Positions 49,577 to 58,489 of a DNA stretch of 64,000 nucleotides are shown here, piece by piece. The notes beneath the pieces are model-generated. The model was not told the origin of the DNA. It saw only the letters and a program-made list of their open reading frames with translations, and made no database searches. Every line of letters starts with the position of its first letter. Positions within the stretch are counted from its first letter, which is position 1. The position numbers and the translations under genes are program-made. Origin of the DNA: Clostridia bacterium (lineage in GTDB: Bacteria > Bacillota > Clostridia > Oscillospirales > CAG-272); the NCBI GenBank assembly GCA_017416185.1, contig JAFQDF010000003.1, positions 1-64,000 of the forward strand, written 5' to 3'.

Positions 49577-49597
49577 TAATTATATAATATTTTACGG

Positions 49598-51787
49598 TTA
49601 TGATTCCAAAGCTCTGTCTGTTACGTAAATATTACCTATCTCAAATTCAGCGTCAACATCGCTGCCGTAGCCGAGATAGAGATTAGAACATTCGGCAAAC
49701 AGGTAGTCTGACCAAAGACCGTGGTGGATTATATACGCAAGGGTAACGCTCTGACCGGGCTGCACGTATTCGTGATGGGGGATAGCATCCTCCGTACCGC
49801 CGTCTGAGGTTTCAAAAGTAAGGATAGGAGCGTCGATGATGCTGTCTCCGACGTTGGTGATCTCAACGTGTATCGCTCTTACGTTCTTTACCGCGGACGT
49901 TATATCCGTAAGCTCTGAACAGGGGATAACGAGGTCTCTGTTTTCGGCGGAGTATACTACCCTGATACCGTTTTCGGTCTCGGATGCAAAGTCGTTTACT
50001 TCGGTGATAACGTTTTTGTTCGTTTCATCAATAAGGGTGTGGTGGGTGCTCTTTACACCGAAATCCTCCTCACCTAAAAGACCTGCAACAAATGCGGCAA
50101 GATCAACGTTTTCGAGAATGCCGTTAAGCTCTTGGACACCCTTACCCAGAGCATATACGGGAACCGCACGCTCGGTGTGTCCGCCCGTGGTGTATATGGA
50201 GCCTTCAACGATATTTTCGGGTGTGGGTTCAGCGGGGATATAGAGACCGCCCGTTTCGTGGTCAGCGGTAATGATTATCACGGTATCGGGGTTCTCAACG
50301 GCAAAACGAAGTGCCGATGCTACGGCTGCGTCAAATTCATAGAGCTCGTGAGCAGCCTCTTGAAGCTTGTTATCGTGATTGAATACGTCTACCTGCGAGC
50401 CTTCTACCATCAGGAAGAAGCCGTCCTCGTCCTCAGAAAGAAGCTCAATGGCTCTGTCGGTCATCTCGGAGAGTGTAGGCATCTCGGGATCAAAGGTATC
50501 CATAGCATCCATCTCATAAAGTCCTAAGAAGGGAAGTGAGGTAGATGAAAGCTCTTCCTTCTTGGTGGTGAAGTTTATGCCTTTTTCAATACAGTAGTCG
50601 GTATCGAAGTACATTTCACCGCCGCCCATAACGAGGTCAAGCTCTCCGGAGATCATCTTCTCGGTCTGTTCCTGAGCGATCTCATCGTGGAAGCCTCTTT
50701 CATATGCATGAGCGGTAAATGAAGCGGGAGTTGCGTCTGTAACCGACTTTGTAGCTATAATACCTGTGCTCTTGCCCTTTTCTGCCGCGAGCTCAAGTAC
50801 GGTCTTATAGGGCTCGGTACGGGTCTCTGAATCTACGGCAATAGCGCCGTTGGCTGTCTTGATACCCGTAGCAAGAGCCGTTCCGCCTGCCGCGGAATCT
50901 GTGATGTAGTTACTTGTAGAATAGGTGGTCTGATGAGTCTGGTGAGGAATATAGTTCATCGCCAGCTTATCCATATACAGGCTTTCGTGATAGATGTTTT
51001 CAGCCGCTTCGATTATATTGAAGCCTGTACCGTCGCTTATCATATAGATGATATTTCTGGGTTCGGTATAAGCGGTATTCTTAACCGCAAACACAAGGTC
51101 ACGGTTGACCCTGCCGTCAGCAGACTCACCGTCGAACATTTTTATAAAGGTCATAAGCATCTGAGCCGCCTGAGCTCTTGTAGCAGTACCTCTGGGAGAA
51201 ACCACATCGGTACCGTCGGGAAGCTCCACACCGCTTATGATAGCGGCATCGGTTGCCCATTCAAGAGACTGCTTTGCCCAGCTTGCCACGGTATCAACGT
51301 CGGGGAATGCTGCAAGAACGGAAGCATCAACGTCATCGGTAAGGAAATAATCCTTTGCAAAACGGTAGAGTATGCAGGCAAACTCCTGACGTGTGATGTT
51401 GCCCTGGGGATTAAACCTGCCGTTACCTACGCCCGAAACGTAGCCCTTTTCTGCAGCCCATTTTACTGCATAGCTCATCCAGGATTTAGAGGAAACGTCG
51501 TTGAAGCCTGTTTCGCCCATATAGCCTTCCTTGTCAACGCCTGTAAGCTGGAAGAGGGTCATAACAAGCTCGGCTCTCGTCATATTCTTTGCGGGAGCAA
51601 AGATCTTGCCTTCGGGATCTGTACCCTTGAAGATACCTTCTTCATAGGTATACTTAACTGCGTCATAGAACCAGTAATTTTCCTTAACATCGGTGAAGGG
51701 AAGGGTGCTGTCCTCGGCTATGATGCCGACAGGAAAAGCACATACTGCCATTGCAACGATGAGGAACAATGAAATAAATCTTTTCAT
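49598..51787 (-). CDS. SLH-anchored alkaline phosphatase
   Basis: A 729-residue secreted enzyme. Signal peptide 1-24; three SLH domains (about 29-225, for example FTDVKENYWFYDAVKYTYEEG and FNPQGNITRQEF). An alkaline-phosphatase domain spans about 232-580: metal Asp in YMISDGTGFN, nucleophile Ser in TDSAAGGTALATG, EGSQVDVFNHDN, and TADHETGG plus GGHTERAVPVYA for zinc ligands. The tail (about 600-729) is beta-rich and of unknown role. Anchoring to the wall would let it release phosphate from outside substrates. ATG 51787 follows GGAGGAAGTATT. It is a single-gene unit between convergent FakA and an RNA methyltransferase gene. All main catalytic residues appear intact. Confidence 0.93.
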   Translation of the reverse strand: MKRFISLFLIVAMAVCAFPVGIIAEDSTLPFTDVKENYWFYDAVKYTYEEGIFKGTDPEGKIFAPAKNMTRAELVMTLFQLTGVDKEGYMGETGFNDVSSKSWMSYAVKWAAEKGYVSGVGNGRFNPQGNITRQEFACILYRFAKDYFLTDDVDASVLAAFPDVDTVASWAKQSLEWATDAAIISGVELPDGTDVVSPRGTATRAQAAQMLMTFIKMFDGESADGRVNRDLVFAVKNTAYTEPRNIIYMISDGTGFNIIEAAENIYHESLYMDKLAMNYIPHQTHQTTYSTSNYITDSAAGGTALATGIKTANGAIAVDSETRTEPYKTVLELAAEKGKSTGIIATKSVTDATPASFTAHAYERGFHDEIAQEQTEKMISGELDLVMGGGEMYFDTDYCIEKGINFTTKKEELSSTSLPFLGLYEMDAMDTFDPEMPTLSEMTDRAIELLSEDEDGFFLMVEGSQVDVFNHDNKLQEAAHELYEFDAAVASALRFAVENPDTVIIITADHETGGLYIPAEPTPENIVEGSIYTTGGHTERAVPVYALGKGVQELNGILENVDLAAFVAGLLGEEDFGVKSTHHTLIDETNKNVITEVNDFASETENGIRVVYSAENRDLVIPCSELTDITSAVKNVRAIHVEITNVGDSIIDAPILTFETSDGGTEDAIPHHEYVQPGQSVTLAYIIHHGLWSDYLFAECSNLYLGYGSDVDAEFEIGNIYVTDRALES

Positions 51788-51840
51788 AATACTTCCTCCT
51801 TGGATTTATGAATAAATTATAACAAAAACACTTTTGAAAG

Positions 51841-52962
51841 TCAATGTTTTTTAAAATATTGATAGTAATTACATTTAATCATTCCGTTGTATAATTTCCT
51901 TACTTTATCCGCTTTTTTGCCGTAGAATTTTTCAAAATAAGGATGGGAGGTAATAATATATATCTGCCAGGGATCAAGGGTCTTAAAATGCTCACCCATA
52001 GAGCGGTAGAGCCTTTCTGCGGTTTGCTTATCCATCAGTCTTTCACCGTATGGCGGATTACAAACGACAGTACCTCTGCGCTCTCCCTTTTCGATCTTAA
52101 GTGCATCACGGACAAAGACCTTGACGTTGTTTTCCATACCTGCGCGTTTTATGTTGGTGTTTGCGATCTCTATGCATTTAGGGTCTATATCGCTGCCCCA
52201 AGCCTCAAATTCGGTCTTTATGATGTTATCTCTTGCTTCCTCTCTTGCTCTTGACCAGATGTCCATAGGAAGGGTAAAGAAATCCTCAGCGGCAAAGCTT
52301 CGGTTTATACCCGGCGCAGTATTGGTCATCTGCATTGCTGCTTCTATCGGTATGGTACCCGAGCCGCAGAAGGGGTCCCAGGTGAGAACGTTATCTCTGG
52401 GACGTGAGAGTTTGACCAGAGCGGCGGCAAGGGTCTCACGCAGAGGAGCTGCGTTTGACTCTGTACGGTAGCCTCGCTTAAACAGGGGTGTACCGCTGGT
52501 GTCGATCATAAGAGTGGCTATATCGTTCAGTATAAAGAACTCTACTCTTACCTTTGCTCCTTCTTCAACGAAGTGCTCTATTCCGTAGACGTTGGCTAAG
52601 CTGTCAACTATAGCTTTTTTAACTATCTTCTGGCAGTCGGGGATAGATGTAAGCTTGCTTTTGACGCTGTGACCTGTTACGGGAAACTCGTCCTCCTCCA
52701 GTATCCATTCGTCCCAAGCAAGGGCTTTTGTGCCTTCAAAGAGCGCGTCAAAGGTGGGGGCGGGGAACTGTCCTACAAGTATAAATACCCTCTCCGCTAC
52801 ACGGAGATTGATATTACAGCGAGCAACGGCGTCTATAGGACCCTCAAAGGTAACGCGTCCGTCTATAGTTTCAAGACGCTTATAGCCTAAGGCATCTATT
52901 TCCTCACCCAAGAGCTTTTCCAGACCGAAAAGACAGGTGGCAACAAATTTGTAAGTCTGCAT
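51841..52962 (-). CDS. THUMP-containing RNA methyltransferase (RlmL N-terminal/YpsC-like)
   Basis: A 373-residue enzyme likely to methylate a guanine of 23S rRNA. The N-terminal THUMP region (about 45-155) precedes a class I methyltransferase domain: WDPFCGSGTIPIEAA (about 193-207) as SAM motif I, WGSDIDPKCIEIA as motif II and VVCNPPYGERL (about 305) as the catalytic NPPY motif. The end KCNYYQYFKK is typical for YpsC-type proteins. ATG 52962 follows AAAGGAAGATT. It is divergent from the DUF1846 gene and alone on its strand. Assignment to the family is sure; the exact base is inferred. Confidence 0.92.
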   Translation of the reverse strand: MQTYKFVATCLFGLEKLLGEEIDALGYKRLETIDGRVTFEGPIDAVARCNINLRVAERVFILVGQFPAPTFDALFEGTKALAWDEWILEEDEFPVTGHSVKSKLTSIPDCQKIVKKAIVDSLANVYGIEHFVEEGAKVRVEFFILNDIATLMIDTSGTPLFKRGYRTESNAAPLRETLAAALVKLSRPRDNVLTWDPFCGSGTIPIEAAMQMTNTAPGINRSFAAEDFFTLPMDIWSRAREEARDNIIKTEFEAWGSDIDPKCIEIANTNIKRAGMENNVKVFVRDALKIEKGERRGTVVCNPPYGERLMDKQTAERLYRSMGEHFKTLDPWQIYIITSHPYFEKFYGKKADKVRKLYNGMIKCNYYQYFKKH

Positions 52963-53042
52963 AATCTTCCTTTCTGATGTTGACTTTTAATTTCAAATAT
53001 GATAGAATTATATTTGTATTTTTATTGATTGGGGTGAACGGT

Positions 53043-54530
53043 ATGTTCAGAAAAGGCTTTGACAACGACGCATATATCAGACGGCAGTCCGAGGAGATCG
53101 GCAAGCGTATCGGCAAATTCGGCGGTAAACTTTACCTTGAATTCGGCGGTAAGCTTTTTGACGATTTTCACGCCTCCAGAGTTCTGCCCGGCTTTGAGCC
53201 TGACAGTAAGCTTCAGATGCTTCTTAAGATGAAGGACGAGGCTGAGGTAGTTATCGTTATCAATTCCGAGCATATCGAGAACAATAAGGTCAGAGGCGAT
53301 ATCGGCATTACCTATGACGTTGACGTATTACGTCTTATAGATGCTTTCCGTGCCTGCGGTCTTTACGTAGGCAGTGTGTGTATCGCCCAGTACCGCGGTC
53401 AGGCGGGAGTAAACTCCTTCAAGGCAAAGCTTGAGGGCTTTGGCGTCAAGGTGTTCTTACACTATCCTATCGAGGGTTACCCCTATGACGTGAAGCATAT
53501 CGTAAGCGACGAGGGCTTCGGAAAGAACGAATATATCGAGACCACCCGTCCGCTGGTTATCCTCACCGCACCCGGACCGGGAAGCGGAAAGATGGCAACC
53601 TGTCTGTCACAGTTATACCACGAGCATAAGCGCGGTGTCAAGGCAGGATATGCAAAATTTGAGACCTTCCCCATCTGGAATCTCCCCTTAAAGCATCCGG
53701 TTAACCTTGCATACGAGGCGGCAACAGCCGATCTTGACGATATTAATATGATAGACCCCTATCACCTTGAGGCTTACGGAGTTACCACGGTAAACTACAA
53801 CCGTGACGTAGAGGTATTCCCCGTACTCAATGCGATATTTGAGCAGATATGGGGAGAAAGTCCTTATAAGTCACCTACCGATATGGGTGTAAATATGGCA
53901 GGCTTCTGTATCGTTGACGACGATGCCGCAAGACAGGCATCCAACGACGAGATCATAAGAAGATATTTTAAAACTCTGTGTCAGAAGAAGAAGGGCAACT
54001 GTGCTGACAGTGCGGTGCAGAAGGTAGAGAGCCTTATGCGTCAGGCGCATATAACCGAAGAGGACCGTCCCGTGGTTCGTGCTGCGATAGAACGCTCGGA
54101 GGCAACCGACAACCAGCCTGCTGTAGCAATAGAGCTTCCCGACGGAAGAATAGTGACAGGCAAGACCTCGGCTCTTCTGGGAGCAGCCTCTGCCGCGCTT
54201 CTCAATGCGGTCAAGGCATATGCGGATCTTGAAAAGCCGGTAAAGCTTATCGACCCCGCAATTATCGAGCCTGTGCAGAAGCTCAAGGTAACGACCCTCG
54301 GCAACCATAACCCCAGACTTCATTCAGACGAAACCCTCATAGCACTGTCTATATCGGCTACGATGAACGAGGAGGCAAAGTTAGCTTACTCAAAGCTTGA
54401 ATGTCTGCGTGGCTGTGAAGCCCATTCAACGGTAATGCTTGCTCAGGTGGATGACGATATCTACCGTAAGCTGGGTATCAACCTTACCTGTGAGCCTACC
54501 TATACTTCTAAAAAACTTTTCCATAAATAA
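53043..54530 (+). CDS. DUF1846 family protein
   Basis: A 495-residue protein from ATG 53043 (GGGGTGAACGGT before it); sequence upstream in frame is AT-rich intergenic DNA. The whole chain matches DUF1846: FRKGFDNDAYIRRQSEEI at the start, LEFGGKLFDDFHASRVLPGF, then a P-loop-like LTAPGPGSGKMATCLSQ (about 178-194) and the late MNEEAKLAYSKLECLRGCEAHS. The GPGSGK segment suggests nucleotide binding, but I know of no proven reaction for the family. Proteins are near 490-510 residues, so this is full length. It is a single gene, ended by a terminator that is also the first hairpin of the following array. Confidence 0.92.
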   Translation: MFRKGFDNDAYIRRQSEEIGKRIGKFGGKLYLEFGGKLFDDFHASRVLPGFEPDSKLQMLLKMKDEAEVVIVINSEHIENNKVRGDIGITYDVDVLRLIDAFRACGLYVGSVCIAQYRGQAGVNSFKAKLEGFGVKVFLHYPIEGYPYDVKHIVSDEGFGKNEYIETTRPLVILTAPGPGSGKMATCLSQLYHEHKRGVKAGYAKFETFPIWNLPLKHPVNLAYEAATADLDDINMIDPYHLEAYGVTTVNYNRDVEVFPVLNAIFEQIWGESPYKSPTDMGVNMAGFCIVDDDAARQASNDEIIRRYFKTLCQKKKGNCADSAVQKVESLMRQAHITEEDRPVVRAAIERSEATDNQPAVAIELPDGRIVTGKTSALLGAASAALLNAVKAYADLEKPVKLIDPAIIEPVQKLKVTTLGNHNPRLHSDETLIALSISATMNEEAKLAYSKLECLRGCEAHSTVMLAQVDDDIYRKLGINLTCEPTYTSKKLFHK

Positions 54531-54550
54531 GGACGCCTTTTGGCGTCCTT
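54529..54550 (+). terminator. Terminator of the DUF1846 gene
   Basis: AAGGACGCC (54529-54537) pairs with GGCGTCCTT (54542-54550) around TTTT, beginning in the stop codon. Confidence 0.82.
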
Positions 54551-54553
54551 ATC

Positions 54554-54649
54554 GTTTTGCCTTAAGGCAAAACATATCGACTGACAAAGGCAGATATCGA
54601 GTTTGTCGAAAGACAAACATATCGAGTTCGCCATAGGCGAACATATCGA
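54554..54649. repeat. Hairpin array with ATATCGA spacers
   Basis: Spacer ATATCGA occurs at 54574, 54594, 54619 and 54643. Before each copy is a hairpin: GTTTTGCC-TTAA-GGCAAAAC (54554), a weak CTG...CAG (54581), GTTTGTC-GAAA-GACAAAC (54601) and GTTCGCC-ATA-GGCGAAC (54626). Three of four stems begin GTT and end AAC, but the inner pairs differ with compensating changes on both arms. It lies between convergent genes. It has the same style as the arrays at 33302 and 23442, with a different spacer word. Confidence 0.8.
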
Positions 54650-54662
54650 CAGAAAGAAACGG

Positions 54663-55295
54663 TTACAATGTAACTATAAGCTCTTTCAATCCGCTAAAGG
54701 TCGGCACACCAACCTTACTTATGGTATCAAGGCTCTGATGCCCCGTAGCACAGAGAAAGCAGTCACAGCCTATCTCCCTTGCAACCTCGGCGTCGTGTAT
54801 TGTATCTCCTATCATAAGCGGAACGGCATCGGGGTGGCGTTCAAGCCAATCTATACCAAGCTTGACCTTGCTTTCGGCGTGGATGTTGTCAAGTCCCAGT
54901 ATCTCCTCAAAATAGTCAGTAATACCAAGATGCTCTATATGTCCCCTAAGATGGTTCACCTCGGTTGCCGAGATGACTATCTGCCGGACCCCCTTGTTTT
55001 TGAAAAATTCAAGAGCCTCTTTTGCCCCGTCGCACAGACGGGCTTTTCTTATATTTATTTCGTTTTCCTTTACCCATTCGATAGCCAGCTTATCGTAAGG
55101 CTCAACAGAAAAATCAAAGCCAACGTTTTCATAATATTTTGTGATAGGGAAGGTGAAAACGCTGTGATACTGCTCCACCGAATCAATGGTAGGCATATTA
55201 CGGCGGGTGAGAAGGGTATTAAGACTGATTATGCCCGTCTCCACGTCGTTTATTATGGTACCGTTAAAGTCCCAAAGAATATGTGTGTATTTCAT
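54663..55295 (-). CDS. HAD-family hydrolase (phosphoglycolate-phosphatase-like)
   Basis: A 210-residue HAD phosphatase. ATG 55295 is chosen because AAGGAG lies 8 bases before it, while the ATG two codons upstream is only 2 bases from that site. Motif I is WDFNGTIIND (nucleophile Asp near residue 8; Asn takes the usual second-half Leu/Asp position, as in DFNGT-type members), motif II VISATE, a Lys near 140, and motif IV IGDTIHD. A helical cap lies at about 15-85. It overlaps the next gene by ATGA, so the two HAD genes are translated together. Substrate unknown; a small phosphorylated metabolite is likely. Confidence 0.9.
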   Translation of the reverse strand: MKYTHILWDFNGTIINDVETGIISLNTLLTRRNMPTIDSVEQYHSVFTFPITKYYENVGFDFSVEPYDKLAIEWVKENEINIRKARLCDGAKEALEFFKNKGVRQIVISATEVNHLRGHIEHLGITDYFEEILGLDNIHAESKVKLGIDWLERHPDAVPLMIGDTIHDAEVAREIGCDCFLCATGHQSLDTISKVGVPTFSGLKELIVTL

Positions 55296-56116
55296 CGGCA
55301 TAACTCCTTTATTTTAACGGCAACTCCGTCCTCGTTGTTGGATAAGATTATTTCGTCAGCAATAGCCTTTAATTCATCAACAGCATTGGAAACGGCATAT
55401 CTGAAGTCTGCTTCTTCAAACATCGGTATATCGTTGGTATTGTCTCCGAAGCAGTATATCTTATCAAAGCCGTAATGCTCACGGAGATATCTTATTCCTC
55501 CTGCTTTAGAGGCTTTGTCCGAACACATTTCAAGATAATATATGCTTGTGTCATAGGTATCTCGGTAGAAGGTAACGTATAGGCCGAGAGTATTCTTTAA
55601 CTTATGATAATAAGGCTCTATAGATTCTTTTTTACCGCACATGGTAAAGTACACCGCATAGGTAGGATCAAGCTTTTTGAAATCCACCTGTATAAAATTT
55701 TTGCCGTATCTTTTTCTTCTTTCCTCGGCAAAACTCCTTGCAGGCTCGGTGTCCATATTTTCGTAGTAGGCGCAGAGCTCGTTGTCCTTTATGGTATAGA
55801 TATAAGGAGAAATATCTTTTCTGCCCGACACAGCCTTGACGTATTCTGCAGTAGCTGCGGGGTCTATATAATGGCAATGCAGATATTTACGCTTTGCTAT
55901 GTCGTAGGTGCAGACTCCGTTCATCAGAACCGAAGGGGAGGTAATGTTAACACCGTCAAGAAGATTTGAAACGGAGAGTATGGTCCTTGCCGTAGCTACA
56001 GCAAAAGAAACGCCCTTGCTTGTAAGGGCGTTCAATATTTCCTTTGTTTTTTCGCTGACCTTGCCGTCAGAATCAAGAAGTGTTCCGTCAAGGTCTGTTA
56101 TAAAAAGCTTATTCAT
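55292..56116 (-). CDS. Cof-type HAD-IIB phosphatase
   Basis: A 274-residue Cof/HAD-IIB protein: motif I LFITDLDGTLLDSDGK (about 3-18), motif II AVATARTILS (about 39), a large alpha/beta cap (about 80-190) and motif IV CFGDNTNDIPMFEEADF (about 219-235), with a conserved Lys in CSDKASKAGGIRYL before it. Family members hydrolyse sugar phosphates or cofactors such as FMN and PLP; the substrate cannot be told. It overlaps the preceding parvulin-like gene by 8 bases and the next HAD gene by 4, the start of a two-gene phosphatase tail on the Gld-type operon. Confidence 0.93.
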   Translation of the reverse strand: MNKLFITDLDGTLLDSDGKVSEKTKEILNALTSKGVSFAVATARTILSVSNLLDGVNITSPSVLMNGVCTYDIAKRKYLHCHYIDPAATAEYVKAVSGRKDISPYIYTIKDNELCAYYENMDTEPARSFAEERRKRYGKNFIQVDFKKLDPTYAVYFTMCGKKESIEPYYHKLKNTLGLYVTFYRDTYDTSIYYLEMCSDKASKAGGIRYLREHYGFDKIYCFGDNTNDIPMFEEADFRYAVSNAVDELKAIADEIILSNNEDGVAVKIKELCR

Positions 56117-57029
56117 TAAAATTTATAGAATCAAAATCTTCTGATTTTTCCACAGTAAAGGATTCTGTCAGGGTCTTTCTCATATCGTTGAAGCATCTTG
56201 CTTTGTATGCCGTTCTCAGCTCCTCATAGTGGTTATCTATATATTCCTCGTTAAGGGGCATTCTCATAACGATATGATATCCCACCTCTGACTCTGCTAC
56301 GTATTCGCAAACTCTACCTATAGGGGTATCGGAGGCCGCTTTTTCAAAGGCTTCTACCATTTGACCGTAGGTGAAATAATAGGTATAGTCGGTTACGGCG
56401 GTGGTATCCTCGCTGTATTCCTTGATAAGGGAATCAAAGTCATCACCGTTCACGGCTTTTTGCAGTATATCATCAGCTAAGGCTTTATTTTTTACCTTGC
56501 TGTCGCCCTCATCGTTACGGATAAGCACCTGCTTTGCAGCCATAAAGTTTTTCTTAATGTCGGCATCAAGAGTGGCATCGTCGGATTTGATGATATTATT
56601 CATCTCATTGTACATATACTCACGGAGCTTGTTTTCAAGTATCTTCTGTGAGTGGAAATGTCTGAAAAGCTTTTCGGTGAGATGAGCCTCTCCGAGAGCC
56701 TTTTCAAACTCCTGTTTACCGCCGTATTCACTTATGGCATTTTCCACGTAGTCATCTACAGATTCCTGCTCTTTTTTATTAAGACCCACGTCCTGGCTTT
56801 TTGCCAGCAGGGTAAGAGCAACATCCATAGAGATGGCGTCGGTTACAAGGGTATAGAGCTGTTCTTCTGTATGGTCGGGATTTTCCGCCTTGTAGTTAAG
56901 GTAGAAATAACGGTAGGTATCGTAATCTATCTCCGTATCGCCGATGGTCAGTACAGTCCTGCCCTTGCTGCATCCGCAGAACAGAAATACAAGAGCGAGT
57001 ATAAGGGAGATGAGCTTAACTCGGGTCAC
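56109..57029 (-). CDS. Parvulin-like peptidyl-prolyl isomerase lipoprotein (PrsA-like)
   Basis: A 306-residue lipoprotein with signal and lipobox FCGC (cysteine about residue 20). An N-terminal SurA/PrsA-like helical chaperone region spans about 30-155, and a parvulin domain about 165-265 (AAKQVLIRNDEGD, GDDFDSLIKEYSED, GYHIVMRM at the end). PrsA-type proteins help secreted proteins fold on the outer face of the membrane. The start is GTG 57029, overlapping the upstream DUF4340 gene by 14 bases with GGAGGTGT as ribosome site. The parvulin domain is degenerate in parts, so it may act more as a chaperone than an isomerase. The location fits service to exported proteins of the Gld-type operon. 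Confidence 0.82.
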   Translation of the reverse strand: MTRVKLISLILALVFLFCGCSKGRTVLTIGDTEIDYDTYRYFYLNYKAENPDHTEEQLYTLVTDAISMDVALTLLAKSQDVGLNKKEQESVDDYVENAISEYGGKQEFEKALGEAHLTEKLFRHFHSQKILENKLREYMYNEMNNIIKSDDATLDADIKKNFMAAKQVLIRNDEGDSKVKNKALADDILQKAVNGDDFDSLIKEYSEDTTAVTDYTYYFTYGQMVEAFEKAASDTPIGRVCEYVAESEVGYHIVMRMPLNEEYIDNHYEELRTAYKARCFNDMRKTLTESFTVEKSEDFDSINFNE

Positions 57030-58488
57030 TTGTGATCACACCTCCGGACATTATAAGCTCGGTGTCGGAAAGGATCTTTTCCACACGGTCGCGTAATACG
57101 TAGAACTCACCCTTACCGTTCACCGTGTAATAACAGCGTCTGGTAGAGTAGCTGTAGAAAGAATACTCATACTCAACTCCGCCCCGTGTTTTTACCTTGA
57201 AGGTCATTATCCATTCATCGGTGGAGTCAGACTCGGTATAATCCTCAAGGGAAAGGGATAGGAGCTTGATATACAGCTTTTTAAAGGATGTAAGCTGTTC
57301 TTCGTTGAATGCTTTAAGTGTGCTTTGAGGAGTAACGGCAAGAGTCTTGTCGATGCCTGTAATATTGAAGGTCTCGTGAACGTCGTTGCCGATTATTTCA
57401 ATAGAAGCAATATCGTTGATATTCTTCTGGAACATAGGCTTGTCGACAAAATCTATAAATTCCCATTCAAGGAAATCAAGGGTCTCGGCATCTACCTTTG
57501 CAACGATATTGAAGAGCACGGAATACGCATTATAGCTGCCGTCCTCGTTCTTTTCGCTTACAAGAACATAGTTGTCTACTCCGGAATAACGGTAGTAAAC
57601 CATATACTTAGGCTTGTCAAGACCAAACTCCTTCAGCTCTTCTTCGGTCATAGCATCCTTTATGTTGCCGAAGGCAAGGGTCTGCGTACCTTCAAAGGCA
57701 TTGAATTTCTTCAGGATATGGTCATAATTTGAGGCAGAGGGAACGTAATCACCGGGTTCAAGCATCTTGTAATACGTTGTGGATGCTGTTTTGGTGCGCT
57801 CCTGCTCACTCATAAACTCTATATCAACAAACACCTCTGAATCTTTGGTGAAGGAGAATCTTTCTACCTTGTAATAATCCTCAGAGCTTGTGGGCAGGGA
57901 AAGCAAAGGGGTAACAAAGCTTTCCTTAGGCATAAGAACATACTTGGATGTGGAATCAAGTGCATAAACGATATCTCTGCCATCAAGCATTGCATAGTAT
58001 CCGCCGCTTGTGGGGAGAGGATTGCCGATATACATCTTATGGGAGGTTCCGCTTTTATCGGTCACGATATAGTAGGCAGGGTCATCTGCCGGGTCAAGTC
58101 CGTACTTTTTGAGATCAGAGACATCCTCGGTGACACGGTTTATTGCCATAGGCAGACGTACCGATGCCGCGAGGGAGGTAAATTCTGCAGAGCCAAAGGA
58201 GGTTCCCTCATAGCCTGTCATATAGAACTGGCCCTTGCTGTCCTGATGGAATCCGAAATCTCCATGCTCGTTATGAATCTTTATTTCCTTTATATCAGCC
58301 TGCTCTATCTTATTAAATACCATTATCTTACCGTAAGCCTCGCTATAAGTTTCTCCGTCACGAAGCTCGGTGGGTTCCTCTTCCGCAGGCTTGTTGAGCA
58401 TAGGATTGACGATAAAAATCAAGGAAATTAATAAGATCACGGCAAGAGAAGAGGCTGTAATTATCAGCAGCTTTTGTTTTTTCAGCAT
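57016..58488 (-). CDS. DUF4340-domain membrane protein
   Basis: A 490-residue protein with an N-terminal membrane anchor (about 7-29), then a long extracellular part with two or three repeated beta-rich DUF4340 modules. Visible words are INRVTEDVSDLKKYGLDPADDPAYYIVTD (about 115), KMYIGNPLPTSGGYYAM and later MTEEELKEFGLDKPKYMVYYRYSG. DUF4340 proteins regularly follow Gld-type ABC transporter genes, as here. ATG 58488 is one base after the GldG-like stop. The cytoplasmic portion is only six or so residues. The function is unknown; it is probably an outside partner of the transporter. Confidence 0.88.
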   Translation of the reverse strand: MLKKQKLLIITASSLAVILLISLIFIVNPMLNKPAEEEPTELRDGETYSEAYGKIMVFNKIEQADIKEIKIHNEHGDFGFHQDSKGQFYMTGYEGTSFGSAEFTSLAASVRLPMAINRVTEDVSDLKKYGLDPADDPAYYIVTDKSGTSHKMYIGNPLPTSGGYYAMLDGRDIVYALDSTSKYVLMPKESFVTPLLSLPTSSEDYYKVERFSFTKDSEVFVDIEFMSEQERTKTASTTYYKMLEPGDYVPSASNYDHILKKFNAFEGTQTLAFGNIKDAMTEEELKEFGLDKPKYMVYYRYSGVDNYVLVSEKNEDGSYNAYSVLFNIVAKVDAETLDFLEWEFIDFVDKPMFQKNINDIASIEIIGNDVHETFNITGIDKTLAVTPQSTLKAFNEEQLTSFKKLYIKLLSLSLEDYTESDSTDEWIMTFKVKTRGGVEYEYSFYSYSTRRCYYTVNGKGEFYVLRDRVEKILSDTELIMSGGVITSDPS

Positions 58489-58489
58489 A

